Part shown: positions 1 through 5,311 of the stretch, piece by piece | Numbering within the stretch: position 1 is the first letter of the stretch | Layout of the letters: every line of letters begins with the position of its first letter | Assembly: GCA_002083475.1 (NCBI GenBank) | Contig: LWDI01000052.1 | Location: 1-5,321, forward strand | Length of the DNA: 5,321 bases | Source of the DNA: Proteobacteria bacterium SG_bin5 | GTDB lineage: Bacteria; Pseudomonadota; Alphaproteobacteria; Sphingomonadales; Sphingomonadaceae | Direction: 5' to 3' | The notes under the pieces: generated by a model | Told to the model about the DNA's origin: nothing | The model's input: only the letters and a program-made list of their open reading frames with translations | The model's database searches: none | Translations under genes and position numbers: made by a program

Positions 1-525
1 GCGGCGACCGCCGATATCGGCGTGCAGGTCGCGCAGCTTTATCCGCGCATCAGCTTGACCGGGAGCGCGCAATTGCTGTCCTCGGGGCTTTCGAACCTGA
101 TCGCGGGCGATAGTTTCCAGGGGCTCGGCCAAGGGGCGATCAGCTTTCCGCTGCTCGATTGGGGGCGGCGGCGCGCCAATGTACGGATCGCGCGCGAGGC
201 GGGCGAGCAGGCTTATACCGATTACAAGGCGACCGTGCTCCAGGCGCTGCGCGACGTCGAGGATCCCCTCAGCCGGATCGATGCCGAGCGGCGGCGGGGC
301 GCGGCGCTGCGCCAGGCGCTTGCCGACGCCGAGCGGACGCGGGCGGCGATCGCGGCGCGGTTCGAGGCCGGGCTCGTCGCGCAGGACGCGGTGATCGCGG
401 CGGACGTGGCGCGGCTGCAGGCCGAGGCGCAGGTCGCGGCGAGCGATGCGCTGCTGCGGCAGCTGACGGCGGCGCTGTTCAAGGCGATCGGCGGCGGCTG
501 GGACGGGGCGGCGGAAAAATCGTGA
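1..525 (+). CDS. NodT/TolC-family outer-membrane efflux protein, C-terminal part (5' truncated)
   Basis: Outer-membrane channel subunit of a tripartite efflux system, normally paired with an RND or MFS inner-membrane pump and a periplasmic adaptor, which would lie upstream. The frame is open from base 1 and ends at TGA 523-525, giving 174 residues. Visible family signatures are ATADIGVQVAQLYPRISLTGS near the start, then the SFPLLDWGRRRANV segment, where NodT-type proteins have a similar 'P(I/L)(F/L)D.GR.RAN' stretch. A long Ala/Arg/Glu-rich helical region follows with VLQALRDVEDPLSRI and RFEAGLVAQDAVI, and the end is ALFKAIGGGW, the typical C-terminus of this family. Full-length members are about 450-500 residues, so roughly the first 60% lies outside the window. 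An ATG-like start at 22 (GTG) is internal, not real. The substrate cannot be told. Family assignment is secure. Confidence 0.93.
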   Translation, partial: AATADIGVQVAQLYPRISLTGSAQLLSSGLSNLIAGDSFQGLGQGAISFPLLDWGRRRANVRIAREAGEQAYTDYKATVLQALRDVEDPLSRIDAERRRGAALRQALADAERTRAAIAARFEAGLVAQDAVIAADVARLQAEAQVAASDALLRQLTAALFKAIGGGWDGAAEKS

Positions 526-545
526 AGATCGTCCACAGCAAAGCC

Positions 546-584
546 GAATCGGGCGTTAACCTTGGTTAATAACGCGCCCGATTC
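546..584 (+). terminator. Hairpin downstream of the efflux gene, possible transcription terminator
   Basis: GAATCGGGCG (546-555) and CGCCCGATTC (575-584) are perfect 10-base complements. Inside the loop, TTAACC (556-561) and GGTTAA (564-569) form a second perfect 6-base stem. It begins 20 bases after the efflux stop codon, where a terminator would be expected. There is no run of T immediately after it; the nearest T-run is at 613-616, so it is not a textbook intrinsic terminator. Both outer arms carry a GANTC sequence and the inner arms carry TTAAC, so it could instead be a protein-binding palindrome. Confidence 0.4.
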
Positions 585-692
585 GCGCGCGTCAATCAAC
601 TAAAAAATTAACTTTTGCCGGCGGCGAACGGGCTGGGTAAGCGACCGAAAAGTAACGAAAAACGGGAGAATGCGGCCTCGCAGGGCGCTTAA

Positions 693-715
693 AAGTCGTT
701 GCTTATCAACGACTT
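693..715 (+). repeat. Perfect 9-bp inverted repeat with 5-base loop
   Basis: AAGTCGTTG (693-701) and CAACGACTT (707-715) are exact reverse complements around the loop CTTAT. It is flanked by A-rich sequence on the left and TTAACTT-type sequence on the right, so on either strand it resembles a weak terminator. It sits inside the outer pairing 672-678/728-734, which favours a folded RNA domain. Confidence 0.6.
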
Positions 716-813
716 AACTTCCCCACAAGGCCGCTATGCGTTTACCAGGGCTTCAGTTCACTGCCATTGTAAAACGCGAAGAAGAACGCGAGCATTTTGT
801 GTCTCCCAGACTT

Positions 814-840
814 GCACGGGGCTCCCCCCGTGCCCCTGCT
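814..840 (+). terminator. GC-rich hairpin, probable Rho-independent terminator or attenuator
   Basis: GCACGGGG (814-821) and CCCCGTGC (826-833) form a perfect 8-bp stem closed by a 4-base loop, CTCC. The sequence after it (CCCTGCTTATTAATT) becomes T-rich after about six bases, a less-than-ideal U-tract. It would end a transcript arriving from upstream, either a small RNA in 590-810 or read-through from the efflux gene. If the EAL gene is transcribed from further upstream it would act as an attenuator. Confidence 0.5.
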
Positions 841-846
841 TATTAA

Positions 847-875
847 TTGAAATGTAAGGTTAACGCAATTGTAAG
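847..875 (+). promoter_or_regulatory. Candidate sigma-70-type promoter for the EAL-kinase-receiver operon
   Basis: TTGAAA (847-852) matches the TTGACA -35 consensus in five of six positions. It is followed after exactly 17 bases by TGTAAG (870-875), which matches the TATAAT -10 element in four of six. Transcription would start near 882, just after the terminator-like hairpin, leaving a leader of about 55 bases before the ATG at 937. The elements overlap a TTAAC-type motif (860-864). This is consensus matching only; the -10 match is weak. Confidence 0.3.
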
Positions 876-884
876 GTGGCCCGC

Positions 885-900
885 TAAGGGGTCTCCCTTA
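885..900 (+). repeat. Small hairpin in the leader of the EAL gene
   Basis: TAAGGG (885-890) and CCCTTA (895-900) are perfect complements around GTCT. It would lie at the 5' end of a transcript begun at the candidate promoter and could stabilise or regulate the leader. It may be chance in a region rich in TTAA-type motifs. Confidence 0.35.
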
Positions 901-936
901 ACCCTTCCTTCAGCCCTTGCTGGCATTGCAGCCTTG

Positions 937-2376
937 ATGGTGCGCCCGCAGGAACCCGGCTGGGAATGGTCCCAAAATGAGACGTGGCGGCACGCCTTGT
1001 TCGCGTCCGCCTCGCCGCTCGCGGTGCCGCGCGCCGAATCACGGCTGTTCGATGCACCGTTTTTGCGCCGATCGAGCCCCGCGCGACGCCCGGGAACGTT
1101 GATTTCGGCCGATCCCAATGGCGATTCGACGCGCCTCGATCCGTGGCATTTCGTCTTGCTCGTCGAAATCGGCAATTTCGCGGTGCTGCGGCGCTATCTC
1201 GGCGTGCCCCGCGCGGATTGCCTGGTGCTCGATATTTCGGATCGCGCCGGCGAATTGCTGCCGCACGCGCGGCTCGCGGTGGTGGGTCGCACGACGATCG
1301 AAATTCGCTTCGAGGGCGGCGAGCGCGCCGATCTCGATCGCGCCGCCGCCGATCTCGCAGCGCTGTTCGCGCAAGCGATCACGCTCGATGGCGAGCAGCA
1401 TCAGCTCGACTTGTTCATCGCCGGTGCCGCCGCGATGCGCGAGGCGCTCGACGATGTTCGCCTGGTCGAGGAAGCCGAAGCCGCGCTCGCGGTCGCCCGC
1501 GCCGAACAACGGCTCGTGCTCAACGAACTCGGCGCGCACGACACCGGCTTCGACCGCGTGACGCTGATTCGCGACCTGAGCCGCGCCGCCGAGCGCGACG
1601 AGCTTTTCCTGCAATATCAGCCCAAAGTGCATCTGCGCCGCCAGGAGATTCGCTCGGTCGAGGCGCTGGTGCGCTGGCAGCACCCGACGCGCGGGCTGAT
1701 CCTGCCGGGCCATTTCATCACCGTCGCCGAGGAAGCGCGGCTGATCGGGCCGATCACCTTGTGGACGCTCGAACGCGCGATCGCCGACCAGCGCACGCTC
1801 GCCGAACGCGGCCATGATCTGATGGTGTTCGTGAACATCTCGGGCCAATTGCTCGCCGACGCCGCCTTCGTCGCGCGCGCCTGCCAGATGGTGCAGGGGG
1901 CGGGGAACAAGATCGGGCTCGAAATCACCGAAACCTCGGTGATCCGCGATCCTCAAACCGCGATCGCGCATCTGCAGGTTTTCGCGGACATGGGCATCAC
2001 CATCGCGATCGACGATTATGGCGCGGGGCTTTCGTCGCTTGCCTATCTCAAGCAATTGCCGGCGCGCGAGCTGAAGATCGACAAGATGTTCGTGATGCAG
2101 CTCACCAGCAGCAATCGCGATCCGTTGATCGTGCGCTCGACGATCGATCTGGCGCATGCTCTCGAAATGGAAGTGACCGCCGAAGGGGTGGAAACGCCGG
2201 CCGCGCTCGCGCTGCTGAGCGTGATGGGCTGCGATATGGCGCAAGGCTTTTTGATCAGCCGACCGATCGGCCTGGCGGCACTGACTCAGTTTCTCGACGA
2301 AAAACAGCATCTCAACATGGTCGCCGATCCACGCGCGGCGTTCAGCCGGGGGTCGAGCTTCTGGAAGAGCGCGTGA
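937..2376 (+). CDS. EAL-domain cyclic-di-GMP phosphodiesterase with degenerate GGDEF-like domain
   Basis: Predicted to hydrolyse c-di-GMP to pGpG. Residues ~68-166 resemble a GGDEF fold (FVLLVEIGNFAVLRRYLG), but the signature position reads GRTTIEI (117-123) and no RxxD inhibitory site is visible, so cyclase activity is unlikely. A charged helix (~177-191) leads to the EAL domain (~212-453). All expected catalytic and metal-binding residues are present: QPK 228-230, EAL 242-244, N300, ExxE 329-332, DD 359-360, K380, E416 and Q436. Loop 6 reads DDYGAGLSS, a tolerated variant of DDFGTGYSS. No membrane helix or signal peptide is seen, so it is probably cytoplasmic. The frame extends back to a TTG at 847, but those 30 codons lack the gene's GC-rich usage, and neither start has a clear ribosome-binding site; I prefer ATG 937 (479 residues). 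The 3' end overlaps the kinase start. Confidence 0.9.
   Translation: MVRPQEPGWEWSQNETWRHALFASASPLAVPRAESRLFDAPFLRRSSPARRPGTLISADPNGDSTRLDPWHFVLLVEIGNFAVLRRYLGVPRADCLVLDISDRAGELLPHARLAVVGRTTIEIRFEGGERADLDRAAADLAALFAQAITLDGEQHQLDLFIAGAAAMREALDDVRLVEEAEAALAVARAEQRLVLNELGAHDTGFDRVTLIRDLSRAAERDELFLQYQPKVHLRRQEIRSVEALVRWQHPTRGLILPGHFITVAEEARLIGPITLWTLERAIADQRTLAERGHDLMVFVNISGQLLADAAFVARACQMVQGAGNKIGLEITETSVIRDPQTAIAHLQVFADMGITIAIDDYGAGLSSLAYLKQLPARELKIDKMFVMQLTSSNRDPLIVRSTIDLAHALEMEVTAEGVETPAALALLSVMGCDMAQGFLISRPIGLAALTQFLDEKQHLNMVADPRAAFSRGSSFWKSA
2363..2369 (+). promoter_or_regulatory. Ribosome-binding site that fixes the kinase start
   Basis: GGAAGAG lies six bases upstream of ATG 2376, inside the last codons of the EAL gene. 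It favours ATG 2376 over the adjacent GTG 2373. The stop TGA (2374-2376) and start ATG (2376-2378) share one base, an arrangement typical of translational coupling. Confidence 0.65.
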
Positions 2377-3185
2377 TGCGCGTTCTAAAATTCATTATTC
2401 TGCTCGGTTTGATCTTCCCGCTAGCTTGCAGCGAGCCGGCTGTCGCGGCTGGATCAGACCTGGCCCGCGCTGATTACCTGCTGGCGATCGCAAAAAGGGT
2501 GATGCCTGTCGACCCCATTAAGGCGCGCGAAAATGCTGCAAAGGCCGAAGGCATTCTCCTGCAGGAAGGAGGCAGATCTGCAATCAAGCTTGCAGAAGCT
2601 TACTGGCTTGAAGGTGAGGCGTTAAGTCGACTGAATCTTATTCCGCAGGCAGAGGTCCGCGTTGCGAAAGGAATCGCTATATTAAAATCATTGAATCTAA
2701 AAAATAAACTGTATGGCGATCTTTTGCTAACAAGTGGATGGATTGCTGACGCTAACGCAAAACCTGCCCAAGCGCTTGGAAACTACCAAGCTGCGCATAA
2801 TATATTTCGCCAACTGGGGGAAACCCGGAGTCAATCAATTGCGCTTCAGCAGATCGCCTCCTTGTATCGCGACGGACTAGATTATGAGAACGCGTTGAGA
2901 TATGATTCTGAGGCTGGCGAAATTTACAGAACGGACCCGATGAACGATGCTGTAATTTTGAATAACCGCGGCAATTCGCTTACGGCATTGGGTCGTTACG
3001 ATGAGGCAGTCAAGTCTTACTCCATGGGTTTGCAGGCTGCGCAGAAAATGGGTAGCGCATTCTACGCAATTAGGATTTTGGGTAACCGAGCAAATGCACA
3101 ACTGAGGTCCAATCGGATAAAGGGAGCAAAGGAAAGTCTTTCCAAGGCGTTCAACTTATATAGGCAATCCAAAAGTGGAAATTGG
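2376..3185 (+). other. Low-GC block inside the kinase gene, covering signal peptide and outer TPR sensor
   Basis: By hand count 2376-3180 contains about 393 G/C in 805 bases (49%), and 2581-3180 about 277 in 600 (46%). Lines downstream in the same gene are typically 60-80%, and the EAL gene is about 67% where counted. Codon use changes as well: residues 100-111 (2673-2708) use ATA, TTA, TTG and CTA with AAA and AAT, which are nearly absent in the kinase core. The left edge coincides with the kinase start codon and the right edge is sharp, around TGGTTGCC/ATGGATCACC near 3185. The frame stays open throughout. Recombination of the sensor domain is the simplest reading; relaxed selection on codon use is an alternative. 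Confidence 0.75.
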
Positions 3186-4781
3186 TTGCCATGGATCACC
3201 GCGATTGCCGCCCAAGCCGCCTATCAATCCCGCGATCTCAAGACTGCCACCCGCCTGATCGAGCAGAGCTTCGCCGGCGTCGATCTCACCCAAACCAACG
3301 TCAGTCTGATCAACGCCCACGAAACCGCCTATCGCATCTATCGCGCGATCGGCAACGAAGCGCTCGCGCTGCGCCATCTCGAAGCGATGAAGCGGATCGA
3401 CGACAAGGCGACCAAGCTCGCCGCCTCCACCAACACCGCGCTGATGGCGGCGCGCTTCGATTATGCCAATCAGAATCTGAAAATCGCCAATCTGAAGGCC
3501 GAGGAAGCGCGCAAGCAGCTCGCGTTCGAGCACGCCCGCGCGCGCACCCAGCAATTCATCTTGATCGGGCTCGGCATCGCCGGCCTCGTCGTCGGCGCGC
3601 TGCTCACCACCGGCTTGCTGTTGCTCCGCCGTAGCCGCAACGAAGTCCGCGCCGCCAACGCCGATCTCGCCGCGACCAACACCAAGCTCGAACGCGCGCT
3701 CAAGGCCAAGACCGAATTCCTCGCCACCACCAGCCATGAAATCCGCACGCCCTTGAACGGCATTCTCGGCATGACTCAGGTGATGCTCGCCGATCGCGCG
3801 CTCGGCGCGGCGACGCGCGACCGGCTCGAAGTGGTGCAAAGCGCCGGGGTGACGATGAAGGCGCTGGTCGACGATATTCTCGACGTCGCCAAGATGGAGA
3901 CGGGCAATCTCACCATCGAGCACGTGCCGGTCGCGCTCCCCGCGCTGCTGCGCGACGTCGCGCGGCTGTGGGAAGACCCGGCGGCGCAGCGCGGCATCGG
4001 CTTCGTCACCGATTTCGAAACCTTGCCCGATTGGGTGAGCGCCGATCCCGCCCGTGTGCGGCAGATCGTGTTCAACCTGCTCTCCAACGCGATGAAATTC
4101 ACCCGCGAGGGGCAAGTGACGCTGCGCGCGCGGCGGCTGGGCGAGCTGCTCGACATCAGCGTCAGCGACACCGGCATCGGCATTCCGCCGCACAAGCTCG
4201 ACGAGATTTTCGAGGCGTTCCGCCAGGTCGATGCGAGCACCACGCGGCGCTTCGGCGGCACCGGGCTGGGGCTGGCGATCTGCCGCCAGCTCGCGCGCGC
4301 GATGGGCGGCGACGTGACGGTGGCGAGCACCCCCGGCGCGGGCTCGTGCTTCACGTTCACTTTGCCTTATCGCGCGGCGGCCGCGCCGGTGGCGGCCGAG
4401 GCGCCGCGCGCCGCGCTCGTCATCGTCGATCCCAACCCGATCGCGCGCGCGATGTGGCAGGCGGTGCTCGCCCCCAGCGCGGGCGTGGCGACGGCGGTCG
4501 CGACGCTCGCCGAGGCCGAGGCGCTGATCGCCGATCATCCGCCCACGCGGCTGCTGATCGACGAAGCCGCGATCCCCGAAGATTCGTTCGGCGCGCTCGA
4601 TCGGCTCGCCGAGCGGCTGGGGCCGGGCGTGGTGCATGCGCTGATGCGCGATCCCGCCGCCAGTTCCGAAAAAATTCGCCTGATCGCAAAACCCATCGCG
4701 GGTGCAAGCTTGCGCGATGTGCTTTATCCTCCCTCGCACCGGTCCGACGCCCGAGGCGCGCTTGAATCGCACGCCGCTTGA
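2376..4781 (+). CDS. TPR-sensor membrane histidine kinase with degenerate C-terminal receiver
   Basis: Sensor kinase of 801 residues. A signal peptide (1 to ~24, hydrophobic FIILLGLIFPLA, likely cleaved near AVAA) leads to a periplasmic region ~25-393 made of helical TPR-like repeats; the clearest is ~190-225 (NNRGNSLTALGRYDEAVKSY). A transmembrane helix (394-417) and coiled coil (418-450) follow. The HisKA domain has phosphoacceptor H454 in SHEIRTPLNG. HATPase_c has N567/N571, DTGIGI (598-603), FEAF (612-615) and GGTGLGLAI (627-635), so the kinase core looks active. Residues ~678-783 resemble a receiver: D729 and K772 are kept, but the acidic pocket reads VDPN instead of DD and the usual S/T is not evident. 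No HPt domain is present. Codons 1 to ~270 are much more AT-rich than the rest. The start overlaps the EAL stop. The signal sensed cannot be told. Confidence 0.93.
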   Translation: MRVLKFIILLGLIFPLACSEPAVAAGSDLARADYLLAIAKRVMPVDPIKARENAAKAEGILLQEGGRSAIKLAEAYWLEGEALSRLNLIPQAEVRVAKGIAILKSLNLKNKLYGDLLLTSGWIADANAKPAQALGNYQAAHNIFRQLGETRSQSIALQQIASLYRDGLDYENALRYDSEAGEIYRTDPMNDAVILNNRGNSLTALGRYDEAVKSYSMGLQAAQKMGSAFYAIRILGNRANAQLRSNRIKGAKESLSKAFNLYRQSKSGNWLPWITAIAAQAAYQSRDLKTATRLIEQSFAGVDLTQTNVSLINAHETAYRIYRAIGNEALALRHLEAMKRIDDKATKLAASTNTALMAARFDYANQNLKIANLKAEEARKQLAFEHARARTQQFILIGLGIAGLVVGALLTTGLLLLRRSRNEVRAANADLAATNTKLERALKAKTEFLATTSHEIRTPLNGILGMTQVMLADRALGAATRDRLEVVQSAGVTMKALVDDILDVAKMETGNLTIEHVPVALPALLRDVARLWEDPAAQRGIGFVTDFETLPDWVSADPARVRQIVFNLLSNAMKFTREGQVTLRARRLGELLDISVSDTGIGIPPHKLDEIFEAFRQVDASTTRRFGGTGLGLAICRQLARAMGGDVTVASTPGAGSCFTFTLPYRAAAAPVAAEAPRAALVIVDPNPIARAMWQAVLAPSAGVATAVATLAEAEALIADHPPTRLLIDEAAIPEDSFGALDRLAERLGPGVVHALMRDPAASSEKIRLIAKPIAGASLRDVLYPPSHRSDARGALESHAA

Positions 4782-4846
4782 GGCGATAGGGCACGGGTGA
4801 TGGATAAACGCAACACGCCTCGGGCGGTTTCGGGGGGCGAACGGGC

Positions 4847-5236
4847 ATGAAAATCCTCTTCGTCGAGGATGATGCGATGAACCGGCGCGTCGTGCAGGAT
4901 ATGCTCGACGTGGCGGGCGCGCACATGACCGGCGCCGATTCGGGCGAGCGCGGGCTGGAACTGCTCGACGCGCATGATTTCGACGTGGTGCTGATGGACC
5001 TGCGCATGCCCGGCATGGATGGGCTGACCGCGATCGGCCATATCCGCGCGCGCGGCGATGCCAAGGCGGCGCTGCCGGTGATCGTGATCACCGCCGACAC
5101 CGCCCCCAATTTGCGCGACGAATGTCTGGCGGGCGGCGCCGACGAGGTGTTGTTCAAGCCGGTCGCGATGGATTCGCTGTTCGATGCGATCGGCCGGCTG
5201 CTCGCCGCCAAGGGCGGCACGCTGCCTTTGCCCTAG
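4847..5236 (+). CDS. Stand-alone receiver-domain response regulator
   Basis: Single CheY/DivK-type receiver of 129 residues with no output domain. All conserved receiver positions are intact: acidic pocket D8/D9 (preceded by E7 in VEDD), phosphoacceptor D51 in LMDLRMPGMDG, T82 in VITAD and K104 in LFKPV. The protein should accept phosphate from a kinase and act through protein contacts or as a phosphorelay intermediate. It lies 65 bases after the kinase stop, same strand, and is the obvious partner of that kinase, whose own receiver is degenerate. ATG 4847 is preceded by a G-rich stretch (4832-4837) that may serve as a weak ribosome-binding site. The protein's short tail (AAKGGTLPLP) has no further domain. 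Whether it controls the adjacent EAL protein is unknown. Confidence 0.92.
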   Translation: MKILFVEDDAMNRRVVQDMLDVAGAHMTGADSGERGLELLDAHDFDVVLMDLRMPGMDGLTAIGHIRARGDAKAALPVIVITADTAPNLRDECLAGGADEVLFKPVAMDSLFDAIGRLLAAKGGTLPLP

Positions 5237-5247
5237 GGTCTAGACCC
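5236..5247. repeat. 12-bp perfect palindrome at the end of the receiver gene
   Basis: GGGTCTAGACCC is its own reverse complement and begins on the last base of the TAG stop codon. With the preceding bases it makes two CTAG tetranucleotides close together, a sequence usually scarce in GC-rich proteobacteria. As RNA it could form only a 4-bp stem with a CTAG loop and has no T-run, so it is a poor terminator. It may be a protein site or chance. Confidence 0.4.
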
Positions 5248-5287
5248 GAGCGCTGTTTGCAATCACACCGTACCAATGGCTCGACGG

Positions 5288-5311
5288 AAAAAGCTCCTCC
5301 CCTGCAAGGAG
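5288..5311 (-). terminator. Possible minus-strand terminator for a gene beyond the right edge
   Basis: On the minus strand, CTCCT and AGGAG (5307-5311 and 5294-5298) form a 5-bp stem with an 8-base loop, followed directly by C and five T (5288-5292 on the plus strand are all A). This would suit a convergent gene entering from the right. The stem is short, and the window ends before any such gene can be seen. Confidence 0.3.

Larger units (their letters stand above)
664..840 (+). ncRNA. Candidate small RNA or structured leader (no known family recognised)
   Basis: Several long-range perfect complementarities nest together. GGGAGA (664-669) pairs with TCTCCC (802-807), and the adjoining AATGC (669-673) can pair with GCATT (792-796). 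GCGGCCT (672-678) pairs with AGGCCGC (728-734). AAGTCGTTG (693-701) pairs with CAACGACTT (707-715) around a 5-base loop. A GC-rich terminator-like hairpin at 814-833 closes the region. The pyrimidine boxes ACTTCCCCAC (716-725) and TCTCCC, plus the CTCC terminator loop, could act as anti-Shine-Dalgarno seeds, as known for several alphaproteobacterial sRNAs; that role is inference. I found no tmRNA tag, SRP apical loop or c-di-GMP riboswitch core. It could be a free sRNA or the leader of the EAL gene. Ends are approximate. Confidence 0.35.
526..936. other. Structured non-coding region between efflux gene and EAL gene
   Basis: About 410 bases with no convincing coding frame. Base composition is visibly more AT-rich than the flanking genes, and the region is dense in TTAAC/GTTAA motifs and inverted repeats. 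Separate entries describe the hairpin at 546-584, the nested pairings at 664-807, the terminator-like hairpin at 814-840, the candidate promoter at 847-875 and the small hairpin at 885-900. Frames that run through it on either strand are short or lack the codon usage of the neighbouring genes. An extension of the EAL frame back to a TTG at 847 is possible but not favoured. Confidence 0.75.

Noticed and set aside
737..764. GTTTACCAGG, which resembles part of 4.5S (SRP) RNA
   Set aside because: The conserved SRP apical loop with its GGAA tetraloop and the flanking sequence are absent, so the match is a short coincidence.
664..840. c-di-GMP riboswitch upstream of a c-di-GMP enzyme gene
   Set aside because: The conserved GEMM core elements and tetraloop/receptor arrangement are not visible. 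The structure here is a different fold.
920..942. Sigma-54-like promoter (TGGCAT followed by TTGA)
   Set aside because: The spacing and the downstream TTGC element do not fit the -24/-12 consensus, and the sequence abuts the start codon.
1039..2310. Long minus-strand open frame opposite the EAL gene
   Set aside because: It mirrors the GC-rich codons of the EAL gene, shows no recognisable domain, and is low-complexity (Arg/Ala/Gly/His-rich). The plus strand has a complete catalytic domain here.
2415..2432. Lipoprotein signal (PLAC) in the kinase N-terminus
   Set aside because: Proline at -3 is not typical of a lipobox, and a good signal peptidase I site (AVAA) follows a few residues later. 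A kinase with a separate membrane helix does not need a lipid anchor.
2877..3101. Minus-strand frame in the AT-rich block as a separate acquired gene
   Set aside because: It is only 74 codons with no domain and runs antisense to a continuous TPR-like protein.
3156..4772. 538-codon minus-strand open frame opposite the kinase
   Set aside because: Arg/Gly/Ala/His-rich shadow of a clear HisKA/HATPase gene. It starts where the GC-rich part of the kinase gene begins, as expected of a composition artefact.
4420..5220. 266-codon minus-strand frame spanning the end of the kinase and the receiver gene
   Set aside because: Ser/Arg/Pro-rich shadow with no domain, overlapping two well-supported plus-strand genes.
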